64,000 bases of DNA from positions 23,001 through 87,000 of the forward strand of contig JAUCMV010000009.1 of assembly GCA_030435675.1 (NCBI GenBank). The letters run 5' to 3'. Shown here one piece after another: positions 1 through 9,392 of this stretch. Position 1 is the first letter of the stretch. Each line of letters begins with the position of its first letter. The position numbers and the translations under genes were made by a program. The stretch is from Steinernema hermaphroditum. Lineage: Eukaryota; Nematoda; Chromadorea; Rhabditida; Steinernematidae. Below the pieces are notes generated by a model. The model made no database searches, had not been told where the DNA came from, and saw only the letters and a program-made list of their open reading frames with translations.

Positions 1-1408
1 CACGGCTACTCATGGCTAAGTCCAAACTCACGCCAAACAAGAGTAAGCCGACCATGCCGAAGCTCGAGCTCAGCGCTATCACACTGGGTATGAGAATCAC
101 TCAGTTCGTCCAAGAACAGATTGAATCGAAACTGGTCATCAAAGACATCATCATACTCTCAGACTCCCAGATAGCTCTCGCATGGATCAAGAACAAGAAA
201 AGCTCCAAAGATGACGGAATCTACGTCAATAACCGCAGAGCTGAGATCCGCCGACTCACAGAGGAGCTCGAACACAAGGGAATCTCCGTCCAATTCGGGT
301 ACATCAACACTCACGTGAACCCAGCCGACTGTGCTACAAGGGGACTCGAAAAGGACGAACTACAACACCATTTCTGGTGGACCGGTCCCATCTACGCAAC
401 CAGGGACAAAACGCAATGGCCGCCAACAACCGAACTCTTCCATCTCCCGAAGGACCCATCGGTGGTACTCATACCAGAAAGCGCAGAGTTCTGTGTAACA
501 GTCAACACAGTCGACTTTGGAGAAGACGTCTTCCCCATATCACGATGGTCCACCATCAGGAAGAGCGAAAGGATCATGGCCTACATCCTCAGGTTCATCA
601 AGAACACTGTACAGGCCCTCCCTTCACAAACACGAGACCGTATCCACGCCGAGCTGAAGATTCCCAAATCAGCTACCCCATCCCGGACTCTTCAGACTGC
701 TGAGCTCAAAGCAGCAAACGTCGCGATCATCCGACTCCATCAAGCTCACATGAATCTGAAGACGAAGCCCATCAAGAATCTTGTCGTCTTCAACGACCAC
801 GACGGACTGATCCGCTGCAGGGGCGATTTGGAAAATCACAAACCAGCGCAAATCGGAAACACCCTATCCTCATTCAAGGAAACACCCACTTAGCGAAGCT
901 CCTACTTCGGGACGCTCATGGATACGGAAACTCTTTCCACGCTCACAGATCGCTGAATCACACGATCTCCACACTCCGAGAACACTTCTGGATCACCAAA
1001 GTACGGAATCAGGCCAAACAAGTCATCATTGCGTGCATCGCATGTCAAAAGTTCAACGGCCTCCCGTACCGCTATCCCGACATGGATCATCTTCCAGAAT
1101 GCCGAGTGCTACAGTCCACCGCCTTCGCTCATGTCGGATTGGACTACTTTGGCCCACTCACCGTCCAGCTGATGAATTCAGAAGAGATCACAGACAAAGC
1201 CTACGGCGTGATCTTCACGTGTATGACTACACGACTCCTCCACCTGGATCTCGTTAGCGACAACACCACGGTTCAGTTCTTAAACGCCGTGCGTCGCTTC
1301 TTTCGACGAGGAGTACCACTCTCCATCTGCTGCGACAACGCTCCCACATTCCTACTCGGCGAATCCCTTCTGACTGAAGCAGCAACCCTAATTTCGTCGG
1401 ACGACACT
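1..1408 (+). pseudogene. BEL element A pol, 3' part: RNase H domain and broken integrase
   Basis: The frame that is open at the left edge and closes at 893 encodes the RNase H part of a BEL/Pao polyprotein: ELSAI, the LSDSQIAL aspartate motif, and NPADCATRG. From about 857 the integrase is read in the -1 frame: a KHPILI start, an HHCC-type zinc region ending CIACQK, then GLDYFGPL (first catalytic Asp) and CDNAPTF (second). The protein breaks at about 1409, before the catalytic Glu, and runs into tyrosine recombinase sequence. So there are two faults: a frame change at the RNase H/integrase border and a missing integrase C-terminus. The 5' part of the same type of element is present in full at 31141. 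Confidence 0.85.
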
Positions 1409-2326
1409 GTGGTGCAGTCGGCCGCTGCAGCCCTCAAGTGGAACATGAAGTTCTCTCCTGGCAGCAACCCAGTCGACTCCGTGTGGATACGTGCGTTCCT
1501 AGATGGTCTTCGGCGTCAAGCCCCGTGTTGGAGAGTGCTCACATAAGCCGACCGTCGCTCACATTGTGTTTATTCGTAACTGAGGATCTTGCGCCGTGGC
1601 GCGATAGTTATGGCACAGACAGACATAAAAGATGTGTTACCCAACAATAACACGTAGTACACCAGATGTTCTCGCCGTTGTCGGCGCTGGCTATGTGATC
1701 AAAGGTCGCGATTAGTCACGAATCGCGACACCCCGCCTGTTCAACACCACCCGAAGGTAACGGAGGCTGAAATGCGTCTCATTGCAGGCTGGGAGCCGCC
1801 TACCATCAAAGACCGTCGCATGGTCACCTACTTGTGCCTCCTGTATGCAGCATGTCTCCGACCATCGGAAGGTCTGCAGCTGTTATGGAATCAAATCAAC
1901 TTCTCGGACTCGGATATGCAGATTCGGGTCGAGAAAGACAAGACGCGCAAGGAAGGGCCGCCTCGCATCACTCCCATACAGAAGTCATCATCATCGCTTT
2001 GTGCAGTCCATATATTGCAAAACTGGTTGCAAGTGGCTCCCAAGTCCGAGTTCGTCTTCCCAAGCTTAAGGAATCCCAAAATCGCTTTCTCTTATGGTGC
2101 CGCTAGGAAGGAACTAGCCCGACTGGTTGGCGCGCTTGGACTGCAGGAAAACTTGACTCTACATGGATTTCGCGGCGGATCCGCGACAGCTGCAATAGCC
2201 AACGGTGCACCCATCGACGAAGTGATGAGGTTCGGCGGATGGAAACGACAAGCTACTCTAGATGCCTACGTTGAAGTCTCAGCCGCCACTGTGCCTACTG
2301 CGTCCGCTTCCTTTGATTATCTCTAG
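1409..2326 (+). pseudogene. Tyrosine recombinase YR1, 5'-truncated, interrupted by a solo LTR
   Basis: This encodes the C-terminal catalytic domain of a tyrosine recombinase. Visible residues are the first Arg in CLRPSEGLQL, the Lys of the hairpin (DKTRKEG), the HGFRGG box (His-x-x-Arg), Trp in FGGWKR and the nucleophile Tyr in DAYVEV. It is nearly identical to the longer copy YR2 at 15342-16334, but the first part of the core-binding domain is gone and replaced by BEL integrase sequence. A 205-bp LTR plus a 5-bp target duplication sits at 1526-1735; because 210 is a multiple of 3 the frame downstream is the same, but the LTR contains stops. The stop is at 2324-2326. Confidence 0.85.
1526..1730. 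mobile_element. Solo LTR (205 bp) with 5-bp target duplication ccccg
   Basis: The YR2 copy reads straight from caagccccg into cctgttcaac, whereas here 210 extra bases lie between. The insert starts TGTTGGAGAG and ends TCGCGACA (TG...CA), and is flanked by ccccg at 1521-1525 and 1731-1735. This empty-site comparison makes an LTR insertion clear. A 5-bp duplication and the TGTTGG start fit BEL/Pao LTRs. No second copy of this LTR is seen in the window, so it cannot be tied to BEL A or B. Confidence 0.85.
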
Positions 2327-2557
2327 TGTCGATGTTGTATATGTTGTTTTGATATCGCTTAGTGCGTGATTCTATTGTTACCGCTGTTCCGTTGATCATA
2401 ATTGTTACCTTACGAGCTTGAACTGCATAAAGCATCCCTATTGTGACAAGAGGCGGTATCTTTGGGGTTTACGTTAGAAGAGAGAGGTTTAGTGGTCTTC
2501 TACGCGAAGATGAAATGTACTTTTTCGCGTAGAAGTGCGAAGCGCTTCGGAGCGAAA
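2327..2557. other. 3' flank of YR1, homologous to one foldback arm of YR2
   Basis: Positions 2332-2497 correspond to the left foldback arm 16340-16505 with a few substitutions. It is followed by the short hairpin pair CTTCTACGCGAA...TTCGCGTAGAAG. Here the inverted second arm is absent; repeat R2 follows instead. Confidence 0.8.
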
Positions 2558-2814
2558 AAGGTACAGATCGTCACAAAATCGATAATCCACCAATCAGCAC
2601 ATATTTAAGCCCCGCCCTAAAGATTGGATAGAAAGTGGGCGGAGTTTCATGGAAATTGGGCGGAGTTTCATGGAATCTGAATAATTATTAATCAATTATT
2701 AATTAATTAGTTATTAATTAATTAACTGTGTGACGATTGGTTGTCAACTGATTTTTGTTTCATGAACCTGATGATCAATGATCACCTGATGATGACCTGA
2801 TGATCAATGATCAG
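2558..2814. repeat. Dispersed repeat R2, first copy
   Basis: About 220 bp matches 5805-6023 in the same orientation (starting aaggtacagatcgtcacaaa and running through an AT-rich core of attaattaatta blocks to catgaacctgatgatcaatg). Near the ends the words ATCGTCACA and TGTGACGAT form a short inverted repeat, so a small MITE-like element is possible. This copy has an extra ttgggcggagtttcatggaa block and a doubled cctgatgatca tail. Confidence 0.8.
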
Positions 2815-3318
2815 GGTCGGGTTTGGGTGTCGGTTTCGGTTTTTCGGGTCGCGTACCCGAACGCTTCGGGTTCGGTTTCGGTAGACACAACAACTGGCGA
2901 TCAGGAGTGAGAACTTGCTGCGTGGATCAGACCAGCCTGACCAGCAGAGAGCTGAAGCGATCGAAGAAACAACGGTGTTGCTTGTACTATCAAGAAGCCG
3001 TCAAGTGTTGTGGATGTGGGGTCTGTTGGGAAATGCGGATACAAGATGCAACTGGTTTTAAAATGACACGGGTGAGAGTCAAAGTGTCCCAAAGGCACCC
3101 TAAACAATGTTCGGGACCACTGTCTTCCCTGAAGATGCTGGCAGGGATTACGGTACTGTCGTCTGTCCGGCCCCTGCCGATCGTGTCGAGTCACACTTGC
3201 GCACTGCATCGCTAATCCCGCATCTCGTCACCACCTCTTAGATGCTTGAACCTGCGAAATCTGATTAGATTTGAGAAACGGCGCGCGGGATTGGAGGAGA
3301 CCGCATTCAGACGCGGAG
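2815..3318. other. Stretch without a recognised gene; TTCGG-rich low complexity at its start
   Basis: 2815-2885 is rich in GGTTTCGG and CGGGT words. The rest is open in one plus-strand frame (2823-3215), but the protein is Cys/Arg-rich with no motif I recognise, and the opposite strand is open as well. I do not call a gene here; it probably holds the 5' flank or promoter of the gene at 3319. Confidence 0.5.
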
Positions 3319-4614
3319 ATGGACACGGTGCCGTACGACTTCGTCGCCAGTGTGATGCGACTCATATTCTCGACGGATCTCTATATGCAAGCCAAACATA
3401 TCCGTGCGCTTGGAGGGAATTACGGTAGAATAGCTGGCCGAATAGCGCTGAAGTACGTGCATTGTGAGATATATGTCCCCGGGCTCTTCTCCGACGAACC
3501 TCTCGACGACGGTTCCGATCGGAAATTCTCCTGTTCGCCTGTGTTTAGGAGCAGTTTCTTCTGTAGGAAAGTGAGTCCCGATTCGATCGCCGGAGTAAGA
3601 GATATCCGTCGGTTCTCCGTAACGTTTTCCAAACGTTATTGGCTCGATGAAGTGCCAGACATTCGTGACGGTATCACCCATCGCCAATTCCTTAAACTGA
3701 TGCAAATCTATCGACACACTCGGTTCCGTGAGCTAGCCATTTGGGACTTCCCATTAAGAGACGCATTCCAATTCGGGGCAATTCCCAATGGCATGTCCTT
3801 CTTTAACTGCGTCACTTTGTGCTACCAGGAGAATATGTCATCTTTCAAAGAAGTCCTCATGAGGTTCTTGGACGCGCGAAAGCTGGAAGTGCTAAACTTG
3901 ATATGCCGTGGATTGGAAAACTACTACGACACATACGACACTCGCCCCAAGCCTCTACCCGAAAGTCCACCACCAGAATGGCTCCGCGAAATCCTTCTGA
4001 AGACGTTTCTGCAGCCTCAGATGACATATCTATATCTTTGCTTCAATCCTTCTTGGATGTCGACGACGTTTTTTGATGCGGTGGTCACCCGATGGATCCA
4101 GAGCCCCGAAACGTTTCCCGAAACTATCTTTAGACGTATCACCTTCAAGGGTGCTCCTTCGCCGATACTTCTGCAGAAGTTCGGCTTTCGCACCATCTGC
4201 ACCCCTCCCGTCCCAAATGATGATTTATTTTGGTGGCTGAGCGGCAGAGAACGGATTTTCGACCTTCCTCACCCCACGGAACAGAAGCGAAGACTTGTCC
4301 TGCATGTCTACATCAAAAGCGACATGTTCAGCCAACGGAGGAACATTTCTGGCAAAAAATTTTTTGCGCTTGCTTCCGACTGCATGCTCGAGTTCTGGTT
4401 CAACCACGGGGAAGCTGCCTCTTTCTGCCGAGAGGAAACCCTGAATCTGTACAACATCCCCTGGAGCGGATCAAGCGATTGCATCAAGGAAATCCCCGGA
4501 AATCGGTGCTCTACTGAAGCGCTCGTGTGTCTTGTTGTCCTTGTGATTCTTTTCCTCGCGTTCCTCCGTTTTGCCCTACTATTGTACTGCCCTTTGCATT
4601 GGGTTGATCCATGA
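3319..4614 (+). CDS. Nematode MDTVPYDF-type protein (F-box-associated-like) with C-terminal membrane segment
   Basis: Single uninterrupted frame of 431 codons from the ATG at 3319. I chose this start because the N-terminus MDTVPYDFVASVM matches the opening seen in large nematode families of F-box-like proteins (established knowledge, from memory); an upstream ATG at 3271 only adds 16 unlike residues. The middle is a leucine- and aromatic-rich domain of unknown structure, with Cys and Trp at regular places (LLKTFLQPQMTYLYLCF, WWLSGRERIF). The last 35 residues hold a strongly hydrophobic stretch (VCLVVLVILFLAFLRF) that would span a membrane, which is odd for an F-box-type protein. A homopolymer-length change breaks the right-hand copy. 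Function unknown. Confidence 0.65.
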   Translation: MDTVPYDFVASVMRLIFSTDLYMQAKHIRALGGNYGRIAGRIALKYVHCEIYVPGLFSDEPLDDGSDRKFSCSPVFRSSFFCRKVSPDSIAGVRDIRRFSVTFSKRYWLDEVPDIRDGITHRQFLKLMQIYRHTRFRELAIWDFPLRDAFQFGAIPNGMSFFNCVTLCYQENMSSFKEVLMRFLDARKLEVLNLICRGLENYYDTYDTRPKPLPESPPPEWLREILLKTFLQPQMTYLYLCFNPSWMSTTFFDAVVTRWIQSPETFPETIFRRITFKGAPSPILLQKFGFRTICTPPVPNDDLFWWLSGRERIFDLPHPTEQKRRLVLHVYIKSDMFSQRRNISGKKFFALASDCMLEFWFNHGEAASFCREETLNLYNIPWSGSSDCIKEIPGNRCSTEALVCLVVLVILFLAFLRFALLLYCPLHWVDP

Positions 4615-4847
4615 CAAATGGCCCATTTTGTAACCATCCTTTAATTATACAATGTTTGCTCCCAGGGCCAAGCCGATGGGTACATTGTTGAGTACAGTTA
4701 ATTCTCTCCCCATATTGTGGTTTGCACCTTGTCCACTGTATTCCTCTTGATGTTGTCACATTTTTTGACTCTAAACCCCCTGTGTTCTATGAACGGAGGA
4801 TCCAGATGTTGCCCAAAAAATCAGCTGATGTTATTACGTGCCAATGG
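4479..4847. repeat. Segment R3: 3' end and downstream flank of the MDTVPYDF gene, duplicated at 17009
   Basis: 369 bp, from ttgcatcaaggaaatccc to cgtgccaatgg, recurs at 17009-17376 with very few changes (one T/C change, one small deletion). It covers the last 45 codons (including the membrane segment) and 230 bp after the stop. One copy must derive from the other, or both from a mobile repeat whose edge lies in this gene. Confidence 0.9.
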
Positions 4848-5160
4848 TGTGGAAAACGTTTCGGATGTGCGTTATCACACGCAACCGATGTTCACTACGT
4901 GATAGGATGCTCGCCGAAACAGAGATAAACGTCTCCAAACAATGGAGATACGTAGATAACTGCTGCCACGCGGTAAAATCCTCAGATGTACAACGATAAA
5001 TGGTGCGGATCTTGCTCCAAGCACCGTGACGAAACACAAGCGTCACACGATAACCAACGGCTTCACAAACGACGACGACAACAACAATATGCGGACACTG
5101 GTCGCGCACTACAACGATACAACAAACGACAACGGTGCTTATCTTTTCACTCTTTTCACT
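4848..5160. other. No gene recognised; short Cys-containing frame at its start
   Basis: A frame ending at 4928 contains CQWCGKRF followed by a His and Cys (HYVIGC), like a small zinc finger, but the frame is only 68 codons long and half of it lies in repeat R3. The rest is AC-rich low complexity (acgacgacgacaacaacaa). I do not call a gene. Confidence 0.4.
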
Positions 5161-5525
5161 CGACCTCTTTTTCGCTTTTTTCTTCGATTATCGAGCTGTT
5201 TGCTCCGTGTACGGCAGTACTAAGATATCAGCGAAGCTGTTAAGACAACAGGCTCGCCCTTCGGGCTCGCGTTAAATCAATAGGCATAGTCCTAAGCCGG
5301 AGCCTAAGCCAAGCCGGGGTTTGCCTAAGCCAAGCCGGGGTCTGCCTAAGCCAAGCCGGGGTTTGCCTAAGCCCAGCCGGGGTTTGCCTAAGCCAAGCCA
5401 AAAATGAATGCAGGGCTCGCTTCGCTTGCTCGCAGCCTAAGTTTGTAGGCTGTTATCTTGTTAGTTATACTGGAAATCCGACAGAAACAGCTCGATAATC
5501 GAAGAAAAAAGCGAAAAAGAGGTCG
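5161..5525. repeat. Perfect 41-bp inverted repeat enclosing the minisatellite
   Basis: The arm 5161-5201 (cgacctctttttcgctttttt and on to gctgttt) is the exact reverse complement of 5485-5525. The 283-bp interior holds the 21-bp minisatellite and two GC-rich words (gctcgcccttcgggctcgcg and gctcgcttcgcttgctcgc). Such a layout suggests a non-autonomous DNA element; no flanking target duplication was found. Confidence 0.9.
5291..5400. repeat. Minisatellite, 21-bp unit, about five units
   Basis: Unit cctaagccaagccggggtttg starts at 5303, 5324, 5345, 5366 and 5387; the second unit has tctg for tttg, the fourth has one C for A, and the last is partial. A partial degenerate unit precedes at 5291. 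Confidence 0.95.
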
Positions 5526-5804
5526 AAAATTGGTGAAACTAAGGCGACAGAATGGTCCCGGAACGAATTGCCTGGCGCGGCAAGTAGATTTGTCCCCGCG
5601 TCAAATCGTTCTGCTCTCATGTCGGGGCGTGGCCCCGCGCTCCCGTCCCACGCGCGCCTCTGCCCGCGCGGCACGCTCGCTGCCCGCGGCAGTCTGCCCT
5701 GCAGCCTCACCCTTAAGCGGTCGCCCCGCGCCGCCTCCCCTAAAACCAGCCTGCCTTATCTCCCTCTCCTCTCCCCTCGTTATGCTTCCGCTACACCACG
5801 TAGT
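5526..5804. other. GC-rich stretch without a recognised gene
   Basis: 5620-5750 is unusually rich in CGCG and CCCGC words compared with its neighbours. All frames are open for a while simply because of base composition. No motif is seen. A C run near 5737 differs in length between the two large copies. Confidence 0.5.
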
Positions 5805-6023
5805 AAGGTACAGATCGTCACAAAATCGATAATCCACCAATCAGCACATATTTAAGCCCCGCCCTAAAGATTGGATAGAAAGTGGGCGGAGTTTCATGGA
5901 ATGTGAATAATTATTAATCAATTATTAATTAATTAGTTATTAATCAATTATTAATTAATTAACTGTGTGACGATTGGTTGTAAACTGATTTTTGTTTCAT
6001 GAACCTGATGATCAATGATCAGG
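5805..6023. repeat. Dispersed repeat R2, second copy
   Basis: Direct repeat of 2558-2814, about 3.25 kb apart, bracketing the MDTVPYDF gene and the minisatellite. Its right end (ccttgatca side, position 6023) cuts straight into hAT-2, so R2 arrived after or replaced the rest of hAT-2. Confidence 0.85.
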
Positions 6024-6844
6024 TTGCGGTTGTCTTCCGAAGTCCATGAGTCAGAAGTGAACGACACAAATTTAGCACTTTCCAGACGATTCTGGATTCT
6101 CTTCTTGTATTCTTCGTACAAGTTGGGGATATCTGTTCTCGAAACAGAGGTTCGTGATCTATAGACTATACCGTTATTTGAAATTTTCGGAGAAAACTTA
6201 CCTCACGTTGTACCACGGTGCTAGAATTTAGAACAAATTAACGAATCCTCGTCGTTCGACGATACAGAAAGGTTCTGAATCCACAGCCACCATCAACGCT
6301 ATGGCTCTGTTGACTGCGGCTGTTTTCGCACCGTCTTCTCTCCAATCTCCTTAACTCAACAAAGATAAATAGGACATTTATTCTGTCGTGACTTACTGAT
6401 ACATGATATGATGGAAGGTGTCTTGTCATCAACCTTTCGTTTCTTTACTGCATGGACCGCACCGGAAAAAACTGCGTAATCATCTGCGTGCTTCGACTTC
6501 AAATGTCTTGAAAGTCCGCTAGTATTTCCGTCTTTTCGAGAAATTTTTTTGCGACAGGACAGGCATACGGCTGCGTCGCTTTGCAGATCGAAGTAATCCG
6601 CGTAGCGTGAAGAACTCATAATAGCGAGATCGCAGAAGAACGGAGTTTTAGCGGAGTTTCCTCCTCACATGTTTACCGTAACTACCGTACTCTTCGAAAT
6701 GGAATACAGTAATCCGTGTGAGACCGAGCATCAAAGTCTCGCCGAGAGTCTCAGCACTTTTCCGAGACCGAGACTACCGAGACCGAGACTGAAAAAAAGA
6801 CGAGAATTCCGAGACCGAGACGAGACCGAGACTGCACGGCTCTG
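6024..6844 (-). pseudogene. hAT-2: 5' part of a hAT transposase gene with its terminal repeat
   Basis: Reading on the minus strand: the outer end at 6844 reads CAGAGCCGTGCAG, close to the hAT-1 terminus CAGGGCTGTGCGA, followed by several GAGACCGAGACT-type subterminal repeats (6720-6832). An exon from the ATG at 6619 encodes a BED-type zinc finger (CLSCRKK ... HLKSKH), paralogous to hAT-1 exon 1. A later exon (about 6150-6027) encodes the DIPNLYEEYKK and FTSDSWTSEDN segment, paralogous to hAT-1 exon 3. The element is cut at 6024 by R2, so the catalytic and dimerisation domains are missing. It is a separate, diverged hAT family member rather than a copy of hAT-1. Confidence 0.8.
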
Positions 6845-6893
6845 GTCCCGATCCGTCACAGAGAAATGAAATAGAGTCAGAAGGACCCGGGAG

Positions 6894-9266
6894 CAGGGCT
6901 GTGCGAGTTTTGAGTTTTGAGTTTTGGGGTTTTGAGGCTTTTTTTGGGTTTTGAGTTTTGAGTTTTGAGTTTTGAATTTTTGGCAAAACTCGACTCAAAA
7001 CTCGGTCCTGAAGCGAAATCTATGAAATCCCAGTTTGGGGAAATGTTTCCGCACATTTCCATTCACCTTTCTGTATTCAACTGTTCGCCGTGAGCTAGCG
7101 CTATGGGACTGTCTGTTTACGATGATTACTTCGCGACTGATGTCGCGAAAGGCACAACGAAGTGCAGAACTTGTAAACAAGAGGTTTCGCGAAAGAATGG
7201 TGGTACAACAAGCCTCATCAAGCATATGAAGCGCCATCATGAAGGATTATATGAGCAACTACAAGAACGGAAGACAGAACCGAATAACAAGAAGAGGAAG
7301 CTCGATCCACAGACGCCTTCTATTTCGTCTGCATTTGGTAAACTTTCCGTTTGGTTGATATATCAACTTTTAATTTAGGAGCTTGGCAACCTGGCGGAAC
7401 CAGATATGAATCTGCATCTCGTGCGTTGGCATTGATGCTAGCGGTCGATTCGCAACCGTTCGCAATGGTGGACAGACCGGGATTCCAAAATTTCTGCAAA
7501 GTTCTGGCTCCATCTTTCAAAATACGGTACTTTTATTGTAACTATGTCTTTTGTAACTATGTTAATTATTAGGTCTCGCACGTCCATGATGCGGATGGAT
7601 ATTCCCACACTTTACGCAGATTACAAGAAGCGAGTCCAAGGCCGAGTGGAAAAAGCCTCGTACATCTCCTTTACCACAGACTCGTGGTCTTCCGAAGACA
7701 ATCGACATTCCTTGTTATCGCTTACCGGGCACTGGGTCCATGGCGGACGACAAGAGTTCCGAGTCCTAGGAGTGATTCCTATCCGCGGCCGCCACAACTC
7801 TGAGAATCTATCTAGTCTTCTTCTGTCCTGCCTGGCCGACTTCATCGGAAAAGATGACAAGAACAAGTGTCATTTGGTTGTGAGGGACGCAGCAAGTACT
7901 ATGAAGAAGACAACACGGATGTGTGGCTTGGCTTCGATAGACTGCTTCGCACATAAACTTCAACTGGTAAGTTCCGATTAATTCCAACTCTTACTGAATT
8001 GGCTGACTTCAGGCTGTCTACGGTGGACTCGGAAGCGTTATCGATGACGAAGACCAATTTACAACCCTCATTGAGAACACTAAGAAATTTGTCCGAAAGT
8101 TGAGGAAATCGCCGGTGGATAGAGATCACTTTAAGGATCTCCAATCACTTGAGAAGCTTTCTCCGCGTTGGCTCGTAAAGGTAAATGTGCGGATTAAGCG
8201 TAAGTCAGTTCTTTGATTCAGGGAATCGAAGTGCGTTGGAGTTCGCTCCACGATATGCTTGAGCGCTTCGTGGAAAACCGCTCTGTCGTGAAGGCTTTTC
8301 TAATTGACCGAAGCGATTATCCCAAGTTTAACTCCGGCGATTTTTCGATGATGATGAAGATCCTCCATGCACTGAAACCCATCAAAGAAGCAACGACGAT
8401 GCTCCAAGGCCGATCCGTGACAATATCCGCCGTCATTCCTACAATCTTCGTTCTACGACGTGCCCTAAATGATGCTGCCTCGGAACTTTGTTATCCGGGA
8501 TCGAAAGCGACGCCAATTTTGTTGTAGCAACATTGCTTGATGCACGTTTCAAGCGCGATTTCATCGAGGCGGAGAAAAAGGACGAAGCAGCTGCTTGCCT
8601 TATGGATGCAGCCTTCGAAGTTCTCAACGACGCAAATGCCCGAATCAAGACCTCAACAAAGCCTCCTGTTGCAGCAACGGATGATAACAGCAGCCAGATG
8701 TCGTTTTTTGAGAAGTACCGATCCGTCCAGATATCAGAAGACCCTATCAGCTCACCTCCTTTGGATGACAAACTGCGGCTACGTCTGGTAAAGAAAAACT
8801 TTGGCTATTGAGTACAACGTCATGTTTAGGAAGTCGATAAATACCTCGGCGAATCAGCTCAACCACTTGCCGATCCGATTCAATACTGGGCAAACACTGT
8901 GTATGCCGAACAGTTCCCCACTCTGTCGCAGATGGCCAAGAAGTATTTATCCGCTCCGGCCACGTCAGTCGAAAGCGAAAGACTGTTCTCTACTGCATCA
9001 CTGGCACTCACCAATCTCCGAAGGTCGATGTCACCCGAAAACCTCCAGAAGCTGCTATTCCTGAAGTCCAATGTGCCGCTGGAAGGCTTCGCCGAAAAAA
9101 CGACCTAATACTACTGTATTTCTGTTATTCCAGCGTTATTTGTTAAAGTTGTTCCAGAATTACTTTTGAGTTTTGAGTTTTGGTTTCGAGTTTTGAGTTT
9201 TGGTTTTGAGGTCGTCAAAAAAGTTTTGAGTTTTGACTTTCGAGTTTTGAGTTTCGCACAGCCCTG
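6894..9266 (+). mobile_element. hAT-1 DNA transposon, 2,373 bp, with TIRs and 8-bp target duplication
   Basis: The element starts CAGGGCTGTGCGAG at 6894 and ends CTCGCACAGCCCTG-like at 9266 (last bases TCGCACAGCCCTG, preceded by gagtt); the 13-bp terminal repeat CAGGGCTGTGCGA is perfect. Both sides are flanked by cccgggag (6886-6893 and 9267-9274), the 8-bp duplication typical of hAT. Subterminal tracts made of GAGTTTTGAGTTTTG units occur at 6906-6980 (left) and 9163-9255 (right), likely transposase binding sites. The site hit is the 3' side of a tRNA-like sequence. Transposase gene at 7103-9108. Confidence 0.95.
7103..9108 (+). pseudogene. hAT-1 transposase gene, six exons, one frame break
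   Basis: Exons inferred from consensus splice sites that keep the frame: 7103-7337 (BED zinc finger, CRTCKQE ... HMKRHH), 7379-7526, 7573-7966 (TTDSWSSEDN, start of the RNase H-like fold), 8013-8180, 8222-8787 and 8830-9108. The last exon holds the hATC dimerisation domain (PATSVESERLFSTAS). Introns are 41-49 nt with GTAA donors and TTTAG/TTCAG acceptors. Within exon 5 the frame changes near 8490-8500: before it is ...LNDAASEL, after it ...VVATLLDARFK. That is the only clear break, so the gene is close to intact. The total is about 600 codons, normal for hAT. The break is present in both large copies. Confidence 0.85.
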
Positions 9267-9331
9267 CCCGGGAGGAGTCGAACCTGGAAGCCTCGCGCGG
9301 AAGCCGCCTTGTACCACTCAGCCACAAGCGC
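9264..9331 (-). pseudogene. tRNA-like sequence (pseudo-tRNA) adjoining the hAT-1 insertion
   Basis: On the minus strand, internal box A TGGCTGAGTGG and box B GGTTCGACTCC have tRNA spacing. The acceptor and T stems pair poorly, and the 3' end was displaced by hAT-1, which inserted just past the T arm; before insertion it would have read into cccgggtcc. It is 68 nt long, with no clear anticodon arm. A conserved upstream GTATAC element sits about 30 nt before it, as for the next sequence. Confidence 0.5.
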
Positions 9332-9392
9332 ACTAAGGGTGGAAGGTCAGAGAGGGTATACATACCCGTCGTCTATCCTTTGATAATTAAAA

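Noticed and set aside
780..900. Programmed frameshift shared by BEL A and BEL B at the RNase H/integrase border
   Set aside because: Both elements do change to the -1 frame near here, but in BEL B the integrase frame already carries the conserved WRLQGRLQNS segment about 60 nt further upstream than the shift in BEL A. The positions are not equivalent and no common slippery heptamer was found, so separate indels are more likely.
2823..3215. 130-codon Cys-rich frame
   Set aside because: The opposite strand is open over the same span, it starts in TTCGG low complexity and shows no motif.
2558..6023. R2 repeats as LTRs of an LTR retrotransposon
   Set aside because: No TG...CA ends, no primer binding site, no gag or pol between them, and they carry short inverted ends, more like MITEs.
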